The notes under the pieces: generated by a model
Databases searched by the model: none
What the model was told of the DNA's origin: nothing
The model's input: only the letters and a program-made list of their open reading frames with translations
In this document: piece by piece, positions 36,181 to 47,370 of the stretch
How positions within the stretch are numbered: the first letter of the stretch is position 1
Layout: each line of letters begins with the position of its first letter
Position numbers and translations under genes: made by a program
Assembly (NCBI GenBank): GCA_901472455.1
Contig: LR590464.1
Span: forward strand, 186,001-250,000
DNA from: Leclercia adecarboxylata
GTDB taxonomy: Bacteria; Pseudomonadota; Gammaproteobacteria; Enterobacterales; Enterobacteriaceae
Reading direction: 5' to 3'
Length of the DNA stretch: 64,000 bases

Positions 36181-37811
36181 GTGCTGACACTGCTACATCT
36201 GCTTTCTGCCGTGGCGTTGCTGGTCTGGGGCACACATATTGTCCGCACCGGCGTAATGCGCGTTTTTGGCGCCCGCTTACGTACCGTCCTCAGCCGCAGC
36301 GTTGAGAAAAAGCCGCTCGCGTTCTGTGCCGGCATTGGCGTCACTGCGCTGGTACAAAGCAGTAATGCCACCACCATGCTGGTCACCTCGTTTGTGGCCC
36401 AGGATCTGGTGGCGCTGACCCCTGCGCTGGTGATTGTCCTCGGCGCAGATGTCGGCACCGCGCTAATGGCGCGCGTATTAACCTTCGATCTCTCCTGGCT
36501 GTCGCCGCTGCTGATTTTCATTGGCGTCATATTTTTCCTTGGCCGCAAACAGACCCGCGCCGGGCAACTGGGACGGGTGGGGATCGGCCTCGGGCTGATT
36601 TTGCTGGCGCTGGAGCTGATCGTTCAGGCTGTCACCCCCATCACCCAGGCCAGCGGCGTGCAGGTCATCTTTGCCTCGCTGACCGGCGATATCCTGCTGG
36701 ATGCGCTGATTGGCGCAGTGTTTGCCCTGATCAGCTACTCCAGCCTGGCGGCGGTGCTGCTTACCGCCACGCTCACTACGGCAGGGATCATCTCCTTCCC
36801 GGTGGCCTTGTGTCTGGTTATTGGTGCCAACCTCGGCTCCGGCCTGCTGGCGGTACTTAATAACAGCGCCGCCAATGCCGCAGCCCGTCGCGTGGCGCTC
36901 GGCAGCCTGCTGTTCAAGCTGGTGGGGAGCCTGGTCATCCTGCCGTTCGTCTATCCGCTCGCGAATCTGATGGACAACCTGCCGCTGCCAAAATCGGAGC
37001 TGGTGATCTATTTTCACGTCTTCTACAACCTGGTGCGCTGTGTGGCGATGGTGCCTTTGCCGAGCCAATGGCGCGGTTCTGCAAGCGGGTTATCCGCGAT
37101 GAGCCAGAGCTGGATGCGCGCCTGAAGCCGAAGCATCTGGATACCTCAGCCCTGGATACCCCGGCGCTGGCGCTGGCCAATGCCGCCCGGGAGACGCTGC
37201 GCATGGGCGATGCCATGGAGCTGATGCTGGAGGGGTTGAAAAAGGTCATGCACGGCGAGCCGCGGGAAGAGAAAGATCTGCGCAAGCTCGCGGATGATAT
37301 CAACGTGCTCTATACCGCCATTAAGCTCTATCTGGCGCGGATGCCCAAAGATGAGCTGGCGGAGGAGGAGTCCCGCCGCTGGGCAGAGATCATCGAGATG
37401 TCCCTCAACCTGGAGCAGGCCTCTGATATCGTCGAGCGCATGGGGAGTGAAATCGCGGATAAATCGCTGGCGGCCCGGCGGGCGTTTTCCCTCGAAGGGG
37501 TCAAAGAGCTGGATGCGCTGCACGACCAGCTCCTCGCCAACCTGAAGCTGGCGATGTCGGTCTTCTTCTCCAGCGATCTGGCCAGCGCCCGTCGTCTGCG
37601 TCGTAATAAGCACCGTTTCCGTATCCTCAACCGCCGCTATTCCCACGCGCACGTTGACCGACTGCACCAGCAAAACGTGCAAAGCATCGAGACCAGCTCC
37701 CTGCATATGGGCCTGCTGGGGGATATGAAGCGTCTTAACTCGCTCTTCTGCGCGGTGGCATACAGTGTGATGGAGCAGCCGGACGAAGACGACAGCCGTG
37801 ATGAGTATTAA
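36181..37811 (+). CDS. yjbB: Na/Pi cotransporter family protein YjbB
   Basis: An inner-membrane protein of the NptA/YjbB family; E. coli YjbB exports phosphate. The first ~300 residues hold hydrophobic helices with the repeated QSS motif (ALVQSSNATTML, and SYSSLAAVLLTATLT in the second repeat). The C-terminal part is a PhoU-like cytoplasmic region (LADDINVLYTAIKLYLARM). The start is GTG at 36181, giving the E. coli-like MLTLLHLLSA N-terminus. A missing T near 37055 (VPFAEPMARFC) splits the frame; corrected, the protein is about 543 residues. E. coli has pepE next, which is missing here. Confidence 0.93.
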
Positions 37812-37957
37812 TCTGGATAACGCCTCGCAGGACCACACTGCGGGGCCTGATACGCAGGTCATGACGTTCAGCAAACCGGAGACCTGTCTCAGTGACCGTG
37901 GGCTGATCTTTTTACCAGCCCAAACCTAAGGTATATTTCGCCTCTACAGGAGAAATT

Positions 37958-38833
37958 ATGCTGCCAACTCAATCCACCCGATTAAACAAATACATTAGCG
38001 AGAGCGGGATCTGCTCGCGCCGCGAGGCTGACCGTTACATCGAACAGGGCAACGTGTTTATCAACGGTAAACGTGCCACTATTGGCGATCAGGTTGTTCC
38101 TGGCGATGTGGTCAAAGTGAATGGTCAACTGATCGAGCCACGGAACGAAGAAGACCTGGTGTTTATCGCGCTGAATAAACCGGTTGGCATTGTCAGTACC
38201 ACGGAAGATGGCGAGCGCGACAACATCGTGGATTTCGTTAACCACAGCAGCCGTATCTTCCCGATTGGCCGTCTGGACAAAGACTCTCAGGGGCTGATTT
38301 TCCTCACTAACCACGGCGATCTGGTGAATAAGATCCTGCGGGCCGGTAACGACCACGAGAAAGAGTACATCGTCACGGTCAACAAGCCGGTGACGGATGA
38401 TTTCATTCGCGGGATGGGGGCGGGTGTTCCGATCCTCGGCACGGTCACGAAAAAGTGCAAAGTGAAGAAAGAGGCACCGTTCGCTTTCCGTATCACTCTG
38501 GTTCAGGGGTTAAACCGCCAGATCCGCCGCATGTGCGAACATTTTGGTTTTGAAGTGACGAAGCTGGAACGTACCCGCATCATGAACGTCAGCCTCTCCG
38601 GCATCCCGCTGGGCGAGTGGCGCGATCTGACCGACGACGAGCTGATTGAGCTGTTCAAGCTGATCGAGAACTCATCCTCAGAAGCGAAACCGAAAGCAAA
38701 GGCAAAGCCGAAAACGCAGGGCATCAAACGCCCGGTGGTCAAGGCGCCGCAAACGGAAGAGAAAAGCCGGGGCAAACCGGCCGGAAACGGCAAACGCTTT
38801 ACCCAGCCAGGGCGCAAAAAGAAAGGGCGCTAA
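37958..38833 (+). CDS. rluF: 23S rRNA pseudouridine(2604) synthase
   Basis: RluF makes pseudouridine at position 2604 of 23S rRNA and also modifies tRNA-Tyr in E. coli. It has an N-terminal S4 RNA-binding domain ([32 protein letters not shown]) and a catalytic domain with the Asp in [10 protein letters not shown] (about residue 107). The C-terminal tail is basic and lysine-rich. The 291 residues match the E. coli protein. The frame is intact. It meets yjbD tail to tail with no gap. Confidence 0.95.
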   Translation: MLPTQSTRLNKYISESGICSRREADRYIEQGNVFINGKRATIGDQVVPGDVVKVNGQLIEPRNEEDLVFIALNKPVGIVSTTEDGERDNIVDFVNHSSRIFPIGRLDKDSQGLIFLTNHGDLVNKILRAGNDHEKEYIVTVNKPVTDDFIRGMGAGVPILGTVTKKCKVKKEAPFAFRITLVQGLNRQIRRMCEHFGFEVTKLERTRIMNVSLSGIPLGEWRDLTDDELIELFKLIENSSSEAKPKAKAKPKTQGIKRPVVKAPQTEEKSRGKPAGNGKRFTQPGRKKKGR

Positions 38834-39106
38834 TCAGCGCCTTCCACGGGTTGGGGTATTCGCCGACCAGGAAAATGTCGCCTCTTTATCCACTTTATAA
38901 GCCTGCTCTTTTCTCAGCTTGCGGGCTTTTTTAGCGTCCTGTTCACGCTGCGCCATCAGTTTGTCGATGTACTCTTTCTTCACGTGATTGGTTTCGGCGT
39001 TGGTCAGCAGTCGGCCATGGGCGATACGGGCGCGATCGAGCAGGGTTTTCAGTTCGCGCTGCTCGCTTTCCGTCATGTCTTTCTGGGTCAATCTCGGTGT
39101 GGACAT
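38834..39106 (-). CDS. yjbD: DUF3811 protein YjbD
   Basis: A 90-residue, highly charged protein closely resembling E. coli YjbD (TQKDMTESEQRELKTLLDRARIAHGR, ending SWSANTPTRGRR). Its function is unknown. It is basic and probably helical in the middle. The stop abuts the rluF stop. Confidence 0.9.
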   Translation of the reverse strand: MSTPRLTQKDMTESEQRELKTLLDRARIAHGRLLTNAETNHVKKEYIDKLMAQREQDAKKARKLRKEQAYKVDKEATFSWSANTPTRGRR

Positions 39107-39169
39107 ACCTGAAGCCTCCTGTGGACGAGGCTTCAGTGTAAAGCATGCCTTCGCTGCCGCGAAGCTGAA

Positions 39170-40116
39170 TTAACCTTCCTTCACCACATCATGTTTCTTT
39201 TGGTCCTGGATCGGCTTACCTGACCAGTAACCCGCCAGCAGGGAGCCGGAAAGGTTGTGCCATACCGAGAACAGCGCGCCAGGCAGTGCCGCCAGCGGCG
39301 AGAAGTAAATTTTGCCGAGCGCAGCGGCCAGACCCGAGTTCTGCATCCCCACTTCAATCGCCAGCGTACGGCAGGTGGACTCGTCAAAGCCAAACAGCTT
39401 CCCACCCCAGTAGCCGCCCAGCAGTCCGATGATGTTATGCAGCACCACAGCGATAATCACCACAAAACCGACAGAGGCGATATGCGCCGCTGAGCCCGCC
39501 ACCACGGCGCTGATAATCGCCAGAATGCAGACCATCGAAAACGCCGGCAGATACGGCTCCACGGCTTTCACCAGCCGTGGGAACAGGTGATGAATAATCA
39601 GCCCCAGCGCAATCGGGATCACCACGATTTGCAGAATGCTCAGCAGCATTCCCATCACATCCACCTGAATGTGGGCATCCACGTACAGACGTGTCAGCAG
39701 CGGGCGTCGCCACCACGCCCCACCAGCGTGGAGACGGAGGAGATCGTCACCGACAGCGCCACATCCCCCTTCGCCAGATAGATCATCACGTTGGAGGCCG
39801 TACCGCTGGCCACGCTGCCCACCAGTACCATCCCGGCGGAGAGATCCGGTGGCATCTTAAAGGCGATGGCCAGCACCCAGGCGGCCAGAGGCATCACCAG
39901 GTAGTGCAGGAAAATTCCCGCCGCAACCGGTGCCGGGCGTGACAGCACACGTTTAAAATCGTCGATTTTCAGGTGCACGCCCATGCCGAACATGATCAGC
40001 ATCAGCAGCGTAGTAACCCACGGGCCAATGGAGGTAAAGGTGGTTGGCGTGTAATACGCGAGAACAGAGAGCAGCAGCGCCCATAACGGGAACAGCCGGG
40101 TGATAGCGGATAACAT
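39170..40116 (-). CDS. panS: Pantoate/ketopantoate transporter, BASS family
   Basis: A membrane protein of the bile acid:sodium symporter family with eight to ten hydrophobic segments. It resembles Salmonella PanS, which imports ketopantoate and pantoate and lies in the same chromosomal neighbourhood, so I use that name. Family motifs seen are [38 protein letters not shown] and [14 protein letters not shown]. One extra base near 39713 ([17 protein letters not shown]) splits the frame. E. coli K-12 has no gene here. The transport role rests on the Salmonella work. Confidence 0.82.
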
Positions 40117-40152
40117 ACGTATTCCTTGCGATTGTGTTGTGTCATGTAGTTA

Positions 40153-40180
40153 TAAAAAAAAGCCGGGTTCAAGCCCGGCT
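40153..40180 (-). terminator. rtcR terminator
   Basis: Read on the minus strand, AGCCGGGC, loop TTGA, GCCCGGCT is followed by eight T. It closes the rtcR transcript before panS. Confidence 0.9.
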
Positions 40181-40229
40181 TAGAGATAGTGTTTATCCTG
40201 CTAATGATTTTTGTTCAACCAAATTTTCT

Positions 40230-41810
40230 TCATGATCCCGGGTGGAGGTGTTCCCAGCTCAGGCCAAAGCGGGCGAGATATTTGCGCAGCCTGTCGGCAT
40301 CGTTAGGGTTGGCTTTCTTCATGCGCGAGACCGCAAAGAGTTCCCGTCCGGCCTCGGATAAAGAGGCGCTACGACGGCACACCTCCAGCACGGTTTCCAG
40401 CTGTCGCTGGTCGAAAAGATCCAGGTCCATGACCGGAGATGGCGCGGCGGTCTGCCAGCCCTCCTGCAGCCTGACGACTCTCCTCCTCAACAAGCGCTAA
40501 GGTGATGCGCCCCTGTTCGGCAAGCGTGGCCATCCGCGCGACAGAGGAGCCCAGTTCACGAAAGTTGCCGCGCCATAACGCCTGAGGCGAGTCAGCAAAA
40601 CGCAAATAAGCGTTCACGCGCCTCTTTGTCGAAACGTACCTGGGATTGCGTTTGCGTCGCGAAGCGTTGCAGTTCGTACTCCACGTTGGGGGCGATATCC
40701 TCCCGACGCTGCGCCAGGCCGGGCAGGGCAAAACTCCACATATTGATACGCGCCCAGAGATCCTCACGAAAACGCCCTTCCGCCACCCACTGCCGCATAT
40801 CCCGGTGCGTACCGGCAATCAGCTGAAAATCACTTTTGACCTCTTTATCGGAGCCAAACGGGAAGAAGGTTTTCTCTTCGATAGCTTTCAACAGCATGGC
40901 TTGTTCGTCGAGGCCCAGTTCAGCGATCTCATCTAAAAACAATACGCCGCCGTCGGCCTCACGCAGCAGTCCGGCGCGCGCCGTGGCCGCCCCGGTAAAT
41001 GCCCCTTTGACATGGCCGAACAGGGTGGACATGGCGTTGTCACCCCGCAGCGTGGCGCAGTTGACCGCCACCAGCCTGCCCGTCAGCTGATGGCGAGATT
41101 GCTTAAGCTGATATATACGGTTGGCGAGGAAGGATTTTCCGGCCCCTGTGGGGCCAGTCAGCAAAACAGGGGCGGTCGAGCGCAGCGCCACGCGCTCGAT
41201 CTGGTCGATGGAGGGCGTTGAAGGTGGCATTACGGGTATCAATCCCCGCTTTCAGGAACGAAATGGATTCCTGCTGCTCGCGCTGAAAGCGGCTGGTCAG
41301 CGTGGTATAGCGGCTTAAATCCAGGTCGATGATCGAGTAACGCCCGATGGGTACGGCCTCTTCGGAGGCATCCCTGCTGGCGGGGGCCGGTCTGGATCAG
41401 GCTGGCGGGGAGATACCGCGCTTCGGTCAGTAAAAACCAGCAGATCTGTGCCACGTGGGTGCCGGTAGTAATATGCACCAGGTACTCTTCATTCTCGGTG
41501 TCAAACGTGTAATGGGTGGCGAAGTCGAGGAACGCGGCGTAGACCTCTTCAAAATCCCAGGGGATCGGCAATGGTGACGGGCCACGGTCGCACGGTGGTA
41601 TGGGGAGAAAGCAGCCTGATGTCTTCCGTTATCTGTTCCGCCATCCCCCGATCCTGCGGCTGGTGGAGCAACTCCAGCCTGTCGACGGGGGAGATCGGGC
41701 TGCTGGCAAAGGGCGACGGTCGGGCGCCATTTGCGTAAGCGGTTGGCCCGCTTGCCGCGTTTGTCCATCACCGTGCCCAGAACACCAATAACCACTCGCC
41801 GCTTTTTCAT
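40230..41810 (-). CDS. rtcR: Sigma-54-dependent activator RtcR (CARF sensor)
   Basis: RtcR activates the rtc RNA-repair operon with sigma-54 RNA polymerase. The N-terminal CARF-type sensor is visible (IGVLGTVMDKRGKRANR, NPWDFEEVYAAFLDFA, HITTGTHVAQICWFLLTEARYLPA). The AAA+ domain has Walker A GPTGAGKS, the sigma-54 contact loop GAFTGA and Walker B LFLDEIAELG. The C-terminal helix-turn-helix region reads GRELFAVSRMKKANPNDADRLRKYLARFGLSWEH. Single-base changes near 40470, 40605, 41215, 41390 and 41575-41690 break the frame; the whole is about 527 codons as in E. coli. It is transcribed away from rtcB. Confidence 0.93.
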
Positions 41811-41944
41811 ATTTATCCTGCAAGATAAAGATCGATACTAAAAGATAAAAATATTCTGCGGGTTAAGCAATATCTGGCGAGGCGTTGAAAATAAAAATCA
41901 ATCTAATCAATTAGATAAATTTTATGTGTGGAGGCTAAGGATTC

Positions 41945-41960
41945 TGGCACGCTTCTGGCA
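41945..41960 (+). promoter_or_regulatory. Sigma-54 promoter of the rtcB operon
   Basis: TGGCACG, four bases, TGGCA: the conserved GG (-24) and GC (-12) are separated exactly as in the consensus TGGCACG-N4-TTGC. It is 38 bases before the rtcB start and opposite rtcR, whose product has the sigma-54 contact motif. Confidence 0.85.
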
Positions 41961-41997
41961 ATACTTCCGGTAACAGACAGTCCTGAGGGTCAGCACC

Positions 41998-43222
41998 ATG
42001 AAAAAGAATGATTTTGACGTGTTAACGGCGCAGCACAGTGCGCCCGTAAAAATGTGGACGCATGGCGTGCCCGTGGAGCAGAGGCGCGCGAGCAGCTGCT
42101 GAATACCGCGAAGATGCCGTTTATTTTTAAACATCTGGCGGTGATGCCGGATGTCCATCTCGGGAAAGGCTCCACCATTGGCAGCGTGATCCCAACCAAA
42201 GGGGCCATCATTCCGGCGGCGGTAGGGGTGGATATCGGCTGCGGGATGATTGCCGTACGAACATCCCTTCTGGCAGCCGATCTGCCGGATAATCTTCACG
42301 GTCTGCGCAGCGCCATTGAGCAGGCGGTGCCACACGGGCGCACCAATACCCGCTCCCGTCGCGACAAGGGAGCATGGGAAAAGACGCCGGATGAAGTGGA
42401 TAACCATTGGGCGACGCTGGCACCACGCTTTAAGCGGCTGACGGATAAGTATCCGCAGCTGCTGAAAACCAATAACCATCAGCATCTGGGCACGCTGGGT
42501 ACCGGCAATCACTTTATCGAGATCTGCCTGGACGAGCAGCAACGCGTGTGGGTCATGCTGCACAGCGGCTCGCGCGGCGTGGGCAACGCGATCGGCAATG
42601 TGTTTATCACTCTGGCGCAGAAAGATATGCAGCAGCATATCGCCAACCTGCCGGACAGAAACCTGGCCTACTTCCAGGAGGGGTGTCGGCACTATAACGA
42701 TTACATCGAAGCCGTGGAGTGGGCGCAGGATTTTGCCCGCCATAACCGCGAGGTGATGATGGCGCGCGTGCTGGCCGCGCTCTCGCGCATTGTGCCAAAA
42801 CCTTTCCTGACCCAGCAGGAGGCGGTGAATTGCCATCACAACTATGTCCAGAAGGAGCGGCATTTTGGTGAAGAGGTACTGGTGACGCGCAAAGGAGCGG
42901 TATCGGCGCAGAAGGGCGAGATGGGGATCATCCCGGCTCGATGGGCGCGAAGAGCTTTATCGTGCGCGGCCTGGGTAATGAAGAGAGCTTCTGCTCGTGC
43001 AGCCACGGGGCAGGGCGGGTGATGAGCCGGACGGCGGCCAAAAAACGCTTCACCGTTGCCGATCAGATCCGCGCCACAGCCCACGTCGAGTGCAGAAAAG
43101 ACAACGAGGTGATCGATGAGATCCCGATGGCCTATAAAGACATCGATGCCGTTATGGCGGCCCAGGCCTCACTGGTCGAAATCGTTCATACCCTGCGTCA
43201 GGTTGTGTGTGTAAAAGGATAA
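41998..43222 (+). CDS. rtcB: RNA-splicing ligase RtcB
   Basis: RtcB joins RNA 2',3'-cyclic phosphate or 3'-phosphate ends to 5'-OH ends, using GTP and Mn. The match to E. coli RtcB runs throughout: MPDVHLGKGSTIGSVIPTKG, metal-ligand Cys in GVDIGCGM, GTLGTGNHFIEICLDE, NCHHNYVQKE and the guanylylated His in FCSCSHGAGR. The start ATG 41998 (MKKNDFDVLTAQHSAPVKMW) is preceded by GAGG. Two missing bases, near 42077 (VEAEARE) and 42933 (IIPGSMGAKS), break the frame; corrected, the length is about 408. The next gene starts five bases after its stop. Confidence 0.95.
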
Positions 43223-43227
43223 AAGAG

Positions 43228-44016
43228 ATGACTGATAACGGTGTGGATACCGCCATGCGCGAGCGCGTGCGGCAGCAACTCCACGAAATAGAGCAGCGAT
43301 TCAATGTCACCGTGCTGTACGCCTGCGAATCGGCAGCCGGGGGCTGGGGATTCGCCTCCCCGGACAGCGATTATGACGTGCGCTTCCTGTATGTGCATAA
43401 ACCTGACTGGTATTTACGCGTCGAGCCGCAGCGGGACGTGATCGAGCTGCCCATAGACGACGAACTGGACGTCAGCGGCTGGGAGTGGCGCAAGGCGCTT
43501 GGCCTGCTGAAAGCGGCCAACCCTACGCTTATCGAGTGGCTGGATTCGCCGGTGGTCTATCAGCAGAGCGACAGGGTGATAACAGAGCTACGCGCGCAGG
43601 TGCCCGCCTGGTTTTCCCCTGTGCGTGCGCGCTGGCATTACTACTCGATGGCGCGCAAAAACTTCCGCGTTTATTTACAGGACGAAGAAGTGCGGCTGAA
43701 GAAGTACTTTTATGTCTTGCGGCCGCTGTTAGCGGTGCGCTGGGTAGAGGCAGGAAAAGGCATGCCGCCGATGCGTTTTGCCGAACTGCTGGCGGGAAGC
43801 GAGCTTGATGCGGCGTTACGTCAGGAGATCGATGAGCTGCTGGCGATAAAACAGCGCGCGGGAGAAGCGCAGTACGGCCCGAGACGCCCTTTGCTGCACG
43901 CTTTCATTCAGCACGAGCTGGAACGGGGTGAAAACCCACCCACGCTGCCCGACAGCCGAGATGGTGAGATAGCCTCGCTGGATTCACTGCTGATGAGAAC
44001 GGTGTTAGCAGAATAA
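43228..44016 (+). CDS. Nucleotidyltransferase of the RlaP type (RtcB-linked)
   Basis: A 262-residue protein starting at ATG 43228, with ribosome-binding site AAAAGAG. It has a polymerase-beta-type nucleotidyltransferase core: WGFASPDSDYDVRFLYV gives the catalytic D-x-D pair (Asp residues at about 49 and 51), followed by VIELPIDDELDVSGWEWRKALGLLKAANPTLIEWLDS. This matches the predicted RlaP family (PF10127), proposed from gene neighbourhoods to act with RNA ligases. It stands where E. coli has rtcA, the RNA cyclase, which is absent here. A biochemical role is inference. The frame is intact. Confidence 0.83.
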   Translation: MTDNGVDTAMRERVRQQLHEIEQRFNVTVLYACESAAGGWGFASPDSDYDVRFLYVHKPDWYLRVEPQRDVIELPIDDELDVSGWEWRKALGLLKAANPTLIEWLDSPVVYQQSDRVITELRAQVPAWFSPVRARWHYYSMARKNFRVYLQDEEVRLKKYFYVLRPLLAVRWVEAGKGMPPMRFAELLAGSELDAALRQEIDELLAIKQRAGEAQYGPRRPLLHAFIQHELERGENPPTLPDSRDGEIASLDSLLMRTVLAE

Positions 44017-44043
44017 AAAAATGGCCCGGTTATCCGGGCCATG
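44015..44043 (-). terminator. lysC terminator between convergent genes
   Basis: Hairpin ATGGCCCGG, loop TTAT, CCGGGCCAT. On the minus strand it is followed by a run of T, so it ends lysC; it may also end the rtcB transcript. Confidence 0.88.
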
Positions 44044-44049
44044 TTCATC

Positions 44050-45399
44050 TTACTCAAACAAGTTGTTGATGCAGCTTCTGCACAACCTGCTCGGCTTCGG
44101 CGCCAGGCACCAGGAAGCACAGGTTGTAGCTGGATGCGCCATAGCAAATCATGCGGATGTTGAACGGCTCCAGCACGCCAAATACCTCTTTGCCCACGCC
44201 GCTGGCGCGGGACAGCTCGTTGCCGATGATGGCTACCAGGGCGAGATCTTCTTCCACCTCGACACGGCACAGTTCCGACAGCTCCATCAGCAGGGACTGG
44301 GTCAGCAGGGTATCACCGGTGGAGGTAGAGCCAGTGGTATCCAGGGTCAGGGCGATGTTCACTTCTGAGGTGGTCACCAGATCGACCGAGATGCTGTGGC
44401 GCGCCAGAATGCTAAACACGTCGGCCAGGAAGCCGCGGGAGTGCAACATGCTCAGGCTGTGCAGGGTCAGCAGGGTCTGCTTGCGACGCAGCGCCAGGGC
44501 ACGGAACAGCGGCGGGTTTTCGGTGGTATTGCACACCATGGTGCCGCCCGCTTTTGGATCCTTGCTGGAGCCAACAAAAACAGGAATATCGCTGCGCACG
44601 GCAGGCATCAGCGTCGCCGGATGCAGTACTTTCGCACCAAAGGTCGCCATCTCAGCGGCTTCTTCAAAGGCGATCACATCAATACGTTTTGCCGCCGGTA
44701 CCACGCGCGGGTCGGTGGTGTAGATACCCGGCACGTCCGTCCAGATATCCACGCGGGATGCCTTCAGGGCTTCGCCCAGCAGGGCTGCGGTGTAGTCGCT
44801 GCCGCCACGGCCCAGCGTAGTGGTGCGGCCTTTGGCCTCGCTACCGATAAAGCCCTGGGTGATGACAATGCCTTCAGCCAGACGCGGTGCCAGCTGTTGG
44901 GTGGTCAGTTCGGCAATGGCGGTAATGTCCGGCTCGGCACGGCCAAAGCGGTCGCTGGTGCGCAGCACTTTACGCACGTCAAACCACAGCGAGTCAACGT
45001 TACGCTCGCGCAGCACTTCGACAAACAGCAGGGTCGACATCAGCTCACCGTGGCTGACCAGCTCGTCGGTCAGGGCGGTGGAGGTGGCCAGAGAGGCGGC
45101 TTCCGCCAGGGTGATGATATTTTCCAGCAGACGCTCAATCTCTTCGCTGATCACGCTTGGATCGCGCAAGCGGCTAAGAATATCGAACTGAATTTTGTGC
45201 AGCGCTTCGAGCTTCGCCTGGCGCTCGCTCGCTTCCAGCCTTCAGCAAGGGCGACCAACAGATTGGTGACGCCAGCCGAAGCGGACAGCACCACCAGGCG
45301 GGTATCAGGATCGGCCAGCACCACATCGGCGCTGCGGTTCATGGCGTCGTAATCGGCCACGCTGGTACCGCCAAATTTGGCGACAACAAAACTCGTCAT
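44050..45399 (-). CDS. lysC: Lysine-sensitive aspartokinase III
   Basis: LysC phosphorylates aspartate, the first step toward lysine, threonine and methionine, and is inhibited by lysine. The N-terminal kinase signature VAKFGGTSVADYDAMNRS and the GRGGSDYTAALL motif are clear, as are the C-terminal ACT domains (ISVDLVTTSEVNIALTLD, CYGASSYNLCFLVPG). A missing C near 45240 (LAEGLEAS) and an extra T near 44063 break the frame; with the latter corrected the protein ends LHQQLFE at 44050. Corrected length is about 449 residues. Confidence 0.96.
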
Positions 45400-45485
45400 A
45401 ACAACCTCGTGTCAGGGAAGGAAAAAAGCGACCATGGCACAAGGACAAAATAGTTTTATCGGTGCAGGCGCAAATACCGTGTGTA

Positions 45486-45514
45486 TAAATAAAATGTGCA
45501 GGGGATCCTGTCAA
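45486..45514 (-). promoter_or_regulatory. Probable lysC promoter
   Basis: On the minus strand, TTGACA (45514-45509) and TATTTA (45491-45486) are 17 bases apart. The implied leader is only about 80 bases. I find no lysine riboswitch core in the lysC-pgi gap. Confidence 0.6.
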
Positions 45515-45635
45515 CGCCGGGATTATGCGGATTTTTCATGCTGCCTTCCATATGAGAAACAGGACTTATAACAGCTATACTTTTGGAGCTTTTGAGGTGC
45601 ACTTGATGCAGGCCAGGCCAATGGCATAAAAAACC

Positions 45636-45665
45636 ATCACAATTTTTGGCGACAGAGGCTACAAT
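45636..45665 (+). promoter_or_regulatory. Probable pgi promoter
   Basis: TACAAT at 45660-45665 is a good -10 about 40 bases before the pgi start; the -35 is weak. Tentative. Confidence 0.5.
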
Positions 45666-45704
45666 CGACCGAGGTCACAATTCTCAATTCAGAAGAGTAT
45701 TGCT

Positions 45705-47354
45705 ATGAAAAATATCAATCCAACGCAGACTTCAGCCTGGCAGGCATTACAGAAACATTTTGATGAAATGAAAGACGTCACCATCGCGGAACTGTTCGCG
45801 AAAGACGGCGATCGTTTCAGCAAGTTCTCCGCGACCTTCGACGATCAGATGCTGGTCGATTTTTCCAAAAACCGCATCACCGAAGAGACGCTGGCAAAAC
45901 TGCAGGATCTGGCGAAAGAGACCGATCTGAGCGGTGCCATCAAGTCCATGTTCTCCGGTGAGAAGATCAACCGCACCGAAGACCGCGCAGTACTGCATGT
46001 GGCTCTGCGTAACCGTAGCAATACCCCTATTATCGTTGACGGCAAAGATGTGATGCCGGAAGTGAATGCCGTACTGGAAAAGATGAAAGCCTTCTCTGAA
46101 GCCATCATCTCCGGTAACTGGAAAGGCTACACTGGCCAGGCGATCACCGACGTAGTCAACATCGGTATCGGCGGCTCCGACCTCGGCCCGTTCATGGTGA
46201 CCGAAGCGCTGCGTCCATATAAAAATCACCTCAACATGCACTTTGTCTCTAACGTCGATGGCACCCACATCGCCGAAGTGCTGAAAAAGGTGAACCCGGA
46301 AACCACGCTGTTCCTGGTGGCGTCCAAAACCTTCACCACCCAGGAAACCATGACCAACGCCCACAGCGCGCGCGACTGGTTCCTGAAAACGGCTGGCGAC
46401 GAGCAGCATGTTGCGAAACACTTCGCGGCGCTCTCTACCAACGCCAAAGCGGTTGGCGAGTTCGGCATCGACACCGCCAACATGTTTGAATTCTGGGATT
46501 GGGTAGGGGGTCGCTACTCCCTGTGGTCCGCTATCGGCCTGTCGATCATCCTCTCCGTGGGCTACGACAACTTTGTTGAGCTGCTCTCCGGCGCGCACGC
46601 GATGGACAACCACTTCGCCAACACCGCACCAGAGAAAAACCTGCCGGTACTGCTGGCGCTGATCGGCATCTGGTACAACAACTTCTTCGGCGCTGAAACC
46701 GAAGCGATCCTGCCGTACGACCAGTACATGCACCGTTTCGCGGCCTACTTCCAGCAGGGCAACATGGAATCCAACGGTAAATACGTTGACCGTAACGGCA
46801 ACGCCGTGGATTACCAGACCGGCCCAATTATCTGGGGTGAGCCAGGCACCAACGGCCAGCACGCGTTCTACCAGCTGATCCACCAGGGCACCAAAATGGT
46901 TCCTTGCGACTTTATCGCCCCGGCCATTACGCACAACCCGCTGTCTGACCACCATCCGAAACTGCTGTCGAACTTCTTCGCGCAAACTGAAGCGCTGGCG
47001 TTCGGTAAAGCGCGTGATGTGGTTGAGCAGGAGTATCGCGATCAGGGTAAAGATCCTGCGACCCTGGACCACGTTGTGCCGTTCAAAGTGTTCGAAGGCA
47101 ACCGTCCAACTAACTCCATCCTGCTGCGTGAGATCACCCCGTTCAGCCTGGGCGCGCTGATTGCCCTGTATGAGCACAAAATCTTCACCCAGGGCGCCAT
47201 CCTGAACATCTTCACTTTCGACCAGTGGGGCGTGGAGCTGGGTAAACAGCTGGCTAACCGCATTCTGCCGGAGCTGGGTGATAACCAGGATATTAACAGC
47301 CACGACAGCTCTACCAACGGTCTGATTAACCGTTATAAAGCATGGCGTGCCTAA
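45705..47354 (+). CDS. pgi: Glucose-6-phosphate isomerase
   Basis: Pgi interconverts glucose 6-phosphate and fructose 6-phosphate. The 549-residue protein matches E. coli in length and sequence. Family signatures are [32 protein letters not shown], the catalytic-region [18 protein letters not shown] and [20 protein letters not shown]. The frame is intact. E. coli has yjbEFGH downstream; here a repeat element follows. Confidence 0.98.
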   Translation: MKNINPTQTSAWQALQKHFDEMKDVTIAELFAKDGDRFSKFSATFDDQMLVDFSKNRITEETLAKLQDLAKETDLSGAIKSMFSGEKINRTEDRAVLHVALRNRSNTPIIVDGKDVMPEVNAVLEKMKAFSEAIISGNWKGYTGQAITDVVNIGIGGSDLGPFMVTEALRPYKNHLNMHFVSNVDGTHIAEVLKKVNPETTLFLVASKTFTTQETMTNAHSARDWFLKTAGDEQHVAKHFAALSTNAKAVGEFGIDTANMFEFWDWVGGRYSLWSAIGLSIILSVGYDNFVELLSGAHAMDNHFANTAPEKNLPVLLALIGIWYNNFFGAETEAILPYDQYMHRFAAYFQQGNMESNGKYVDRNGNAVDYQTGPIIWGEPGTNGQHAFYQLIHQGTKMVPCDFIAPAITHNPLSDHHPKLLSNFFAQTEALAFGKARDVVEQEYRDQGKDPATLDHVVPFKVFEGNRPTNSILLREITPFSLGALIALYEHKIFTQGAILNIFTFDQWGVELGKQLANRILPELGDNQDINSHDSSTNGLINRYKAWRA

Positions 47355-47370
47355 TCTCGCTGCTGTGAAC

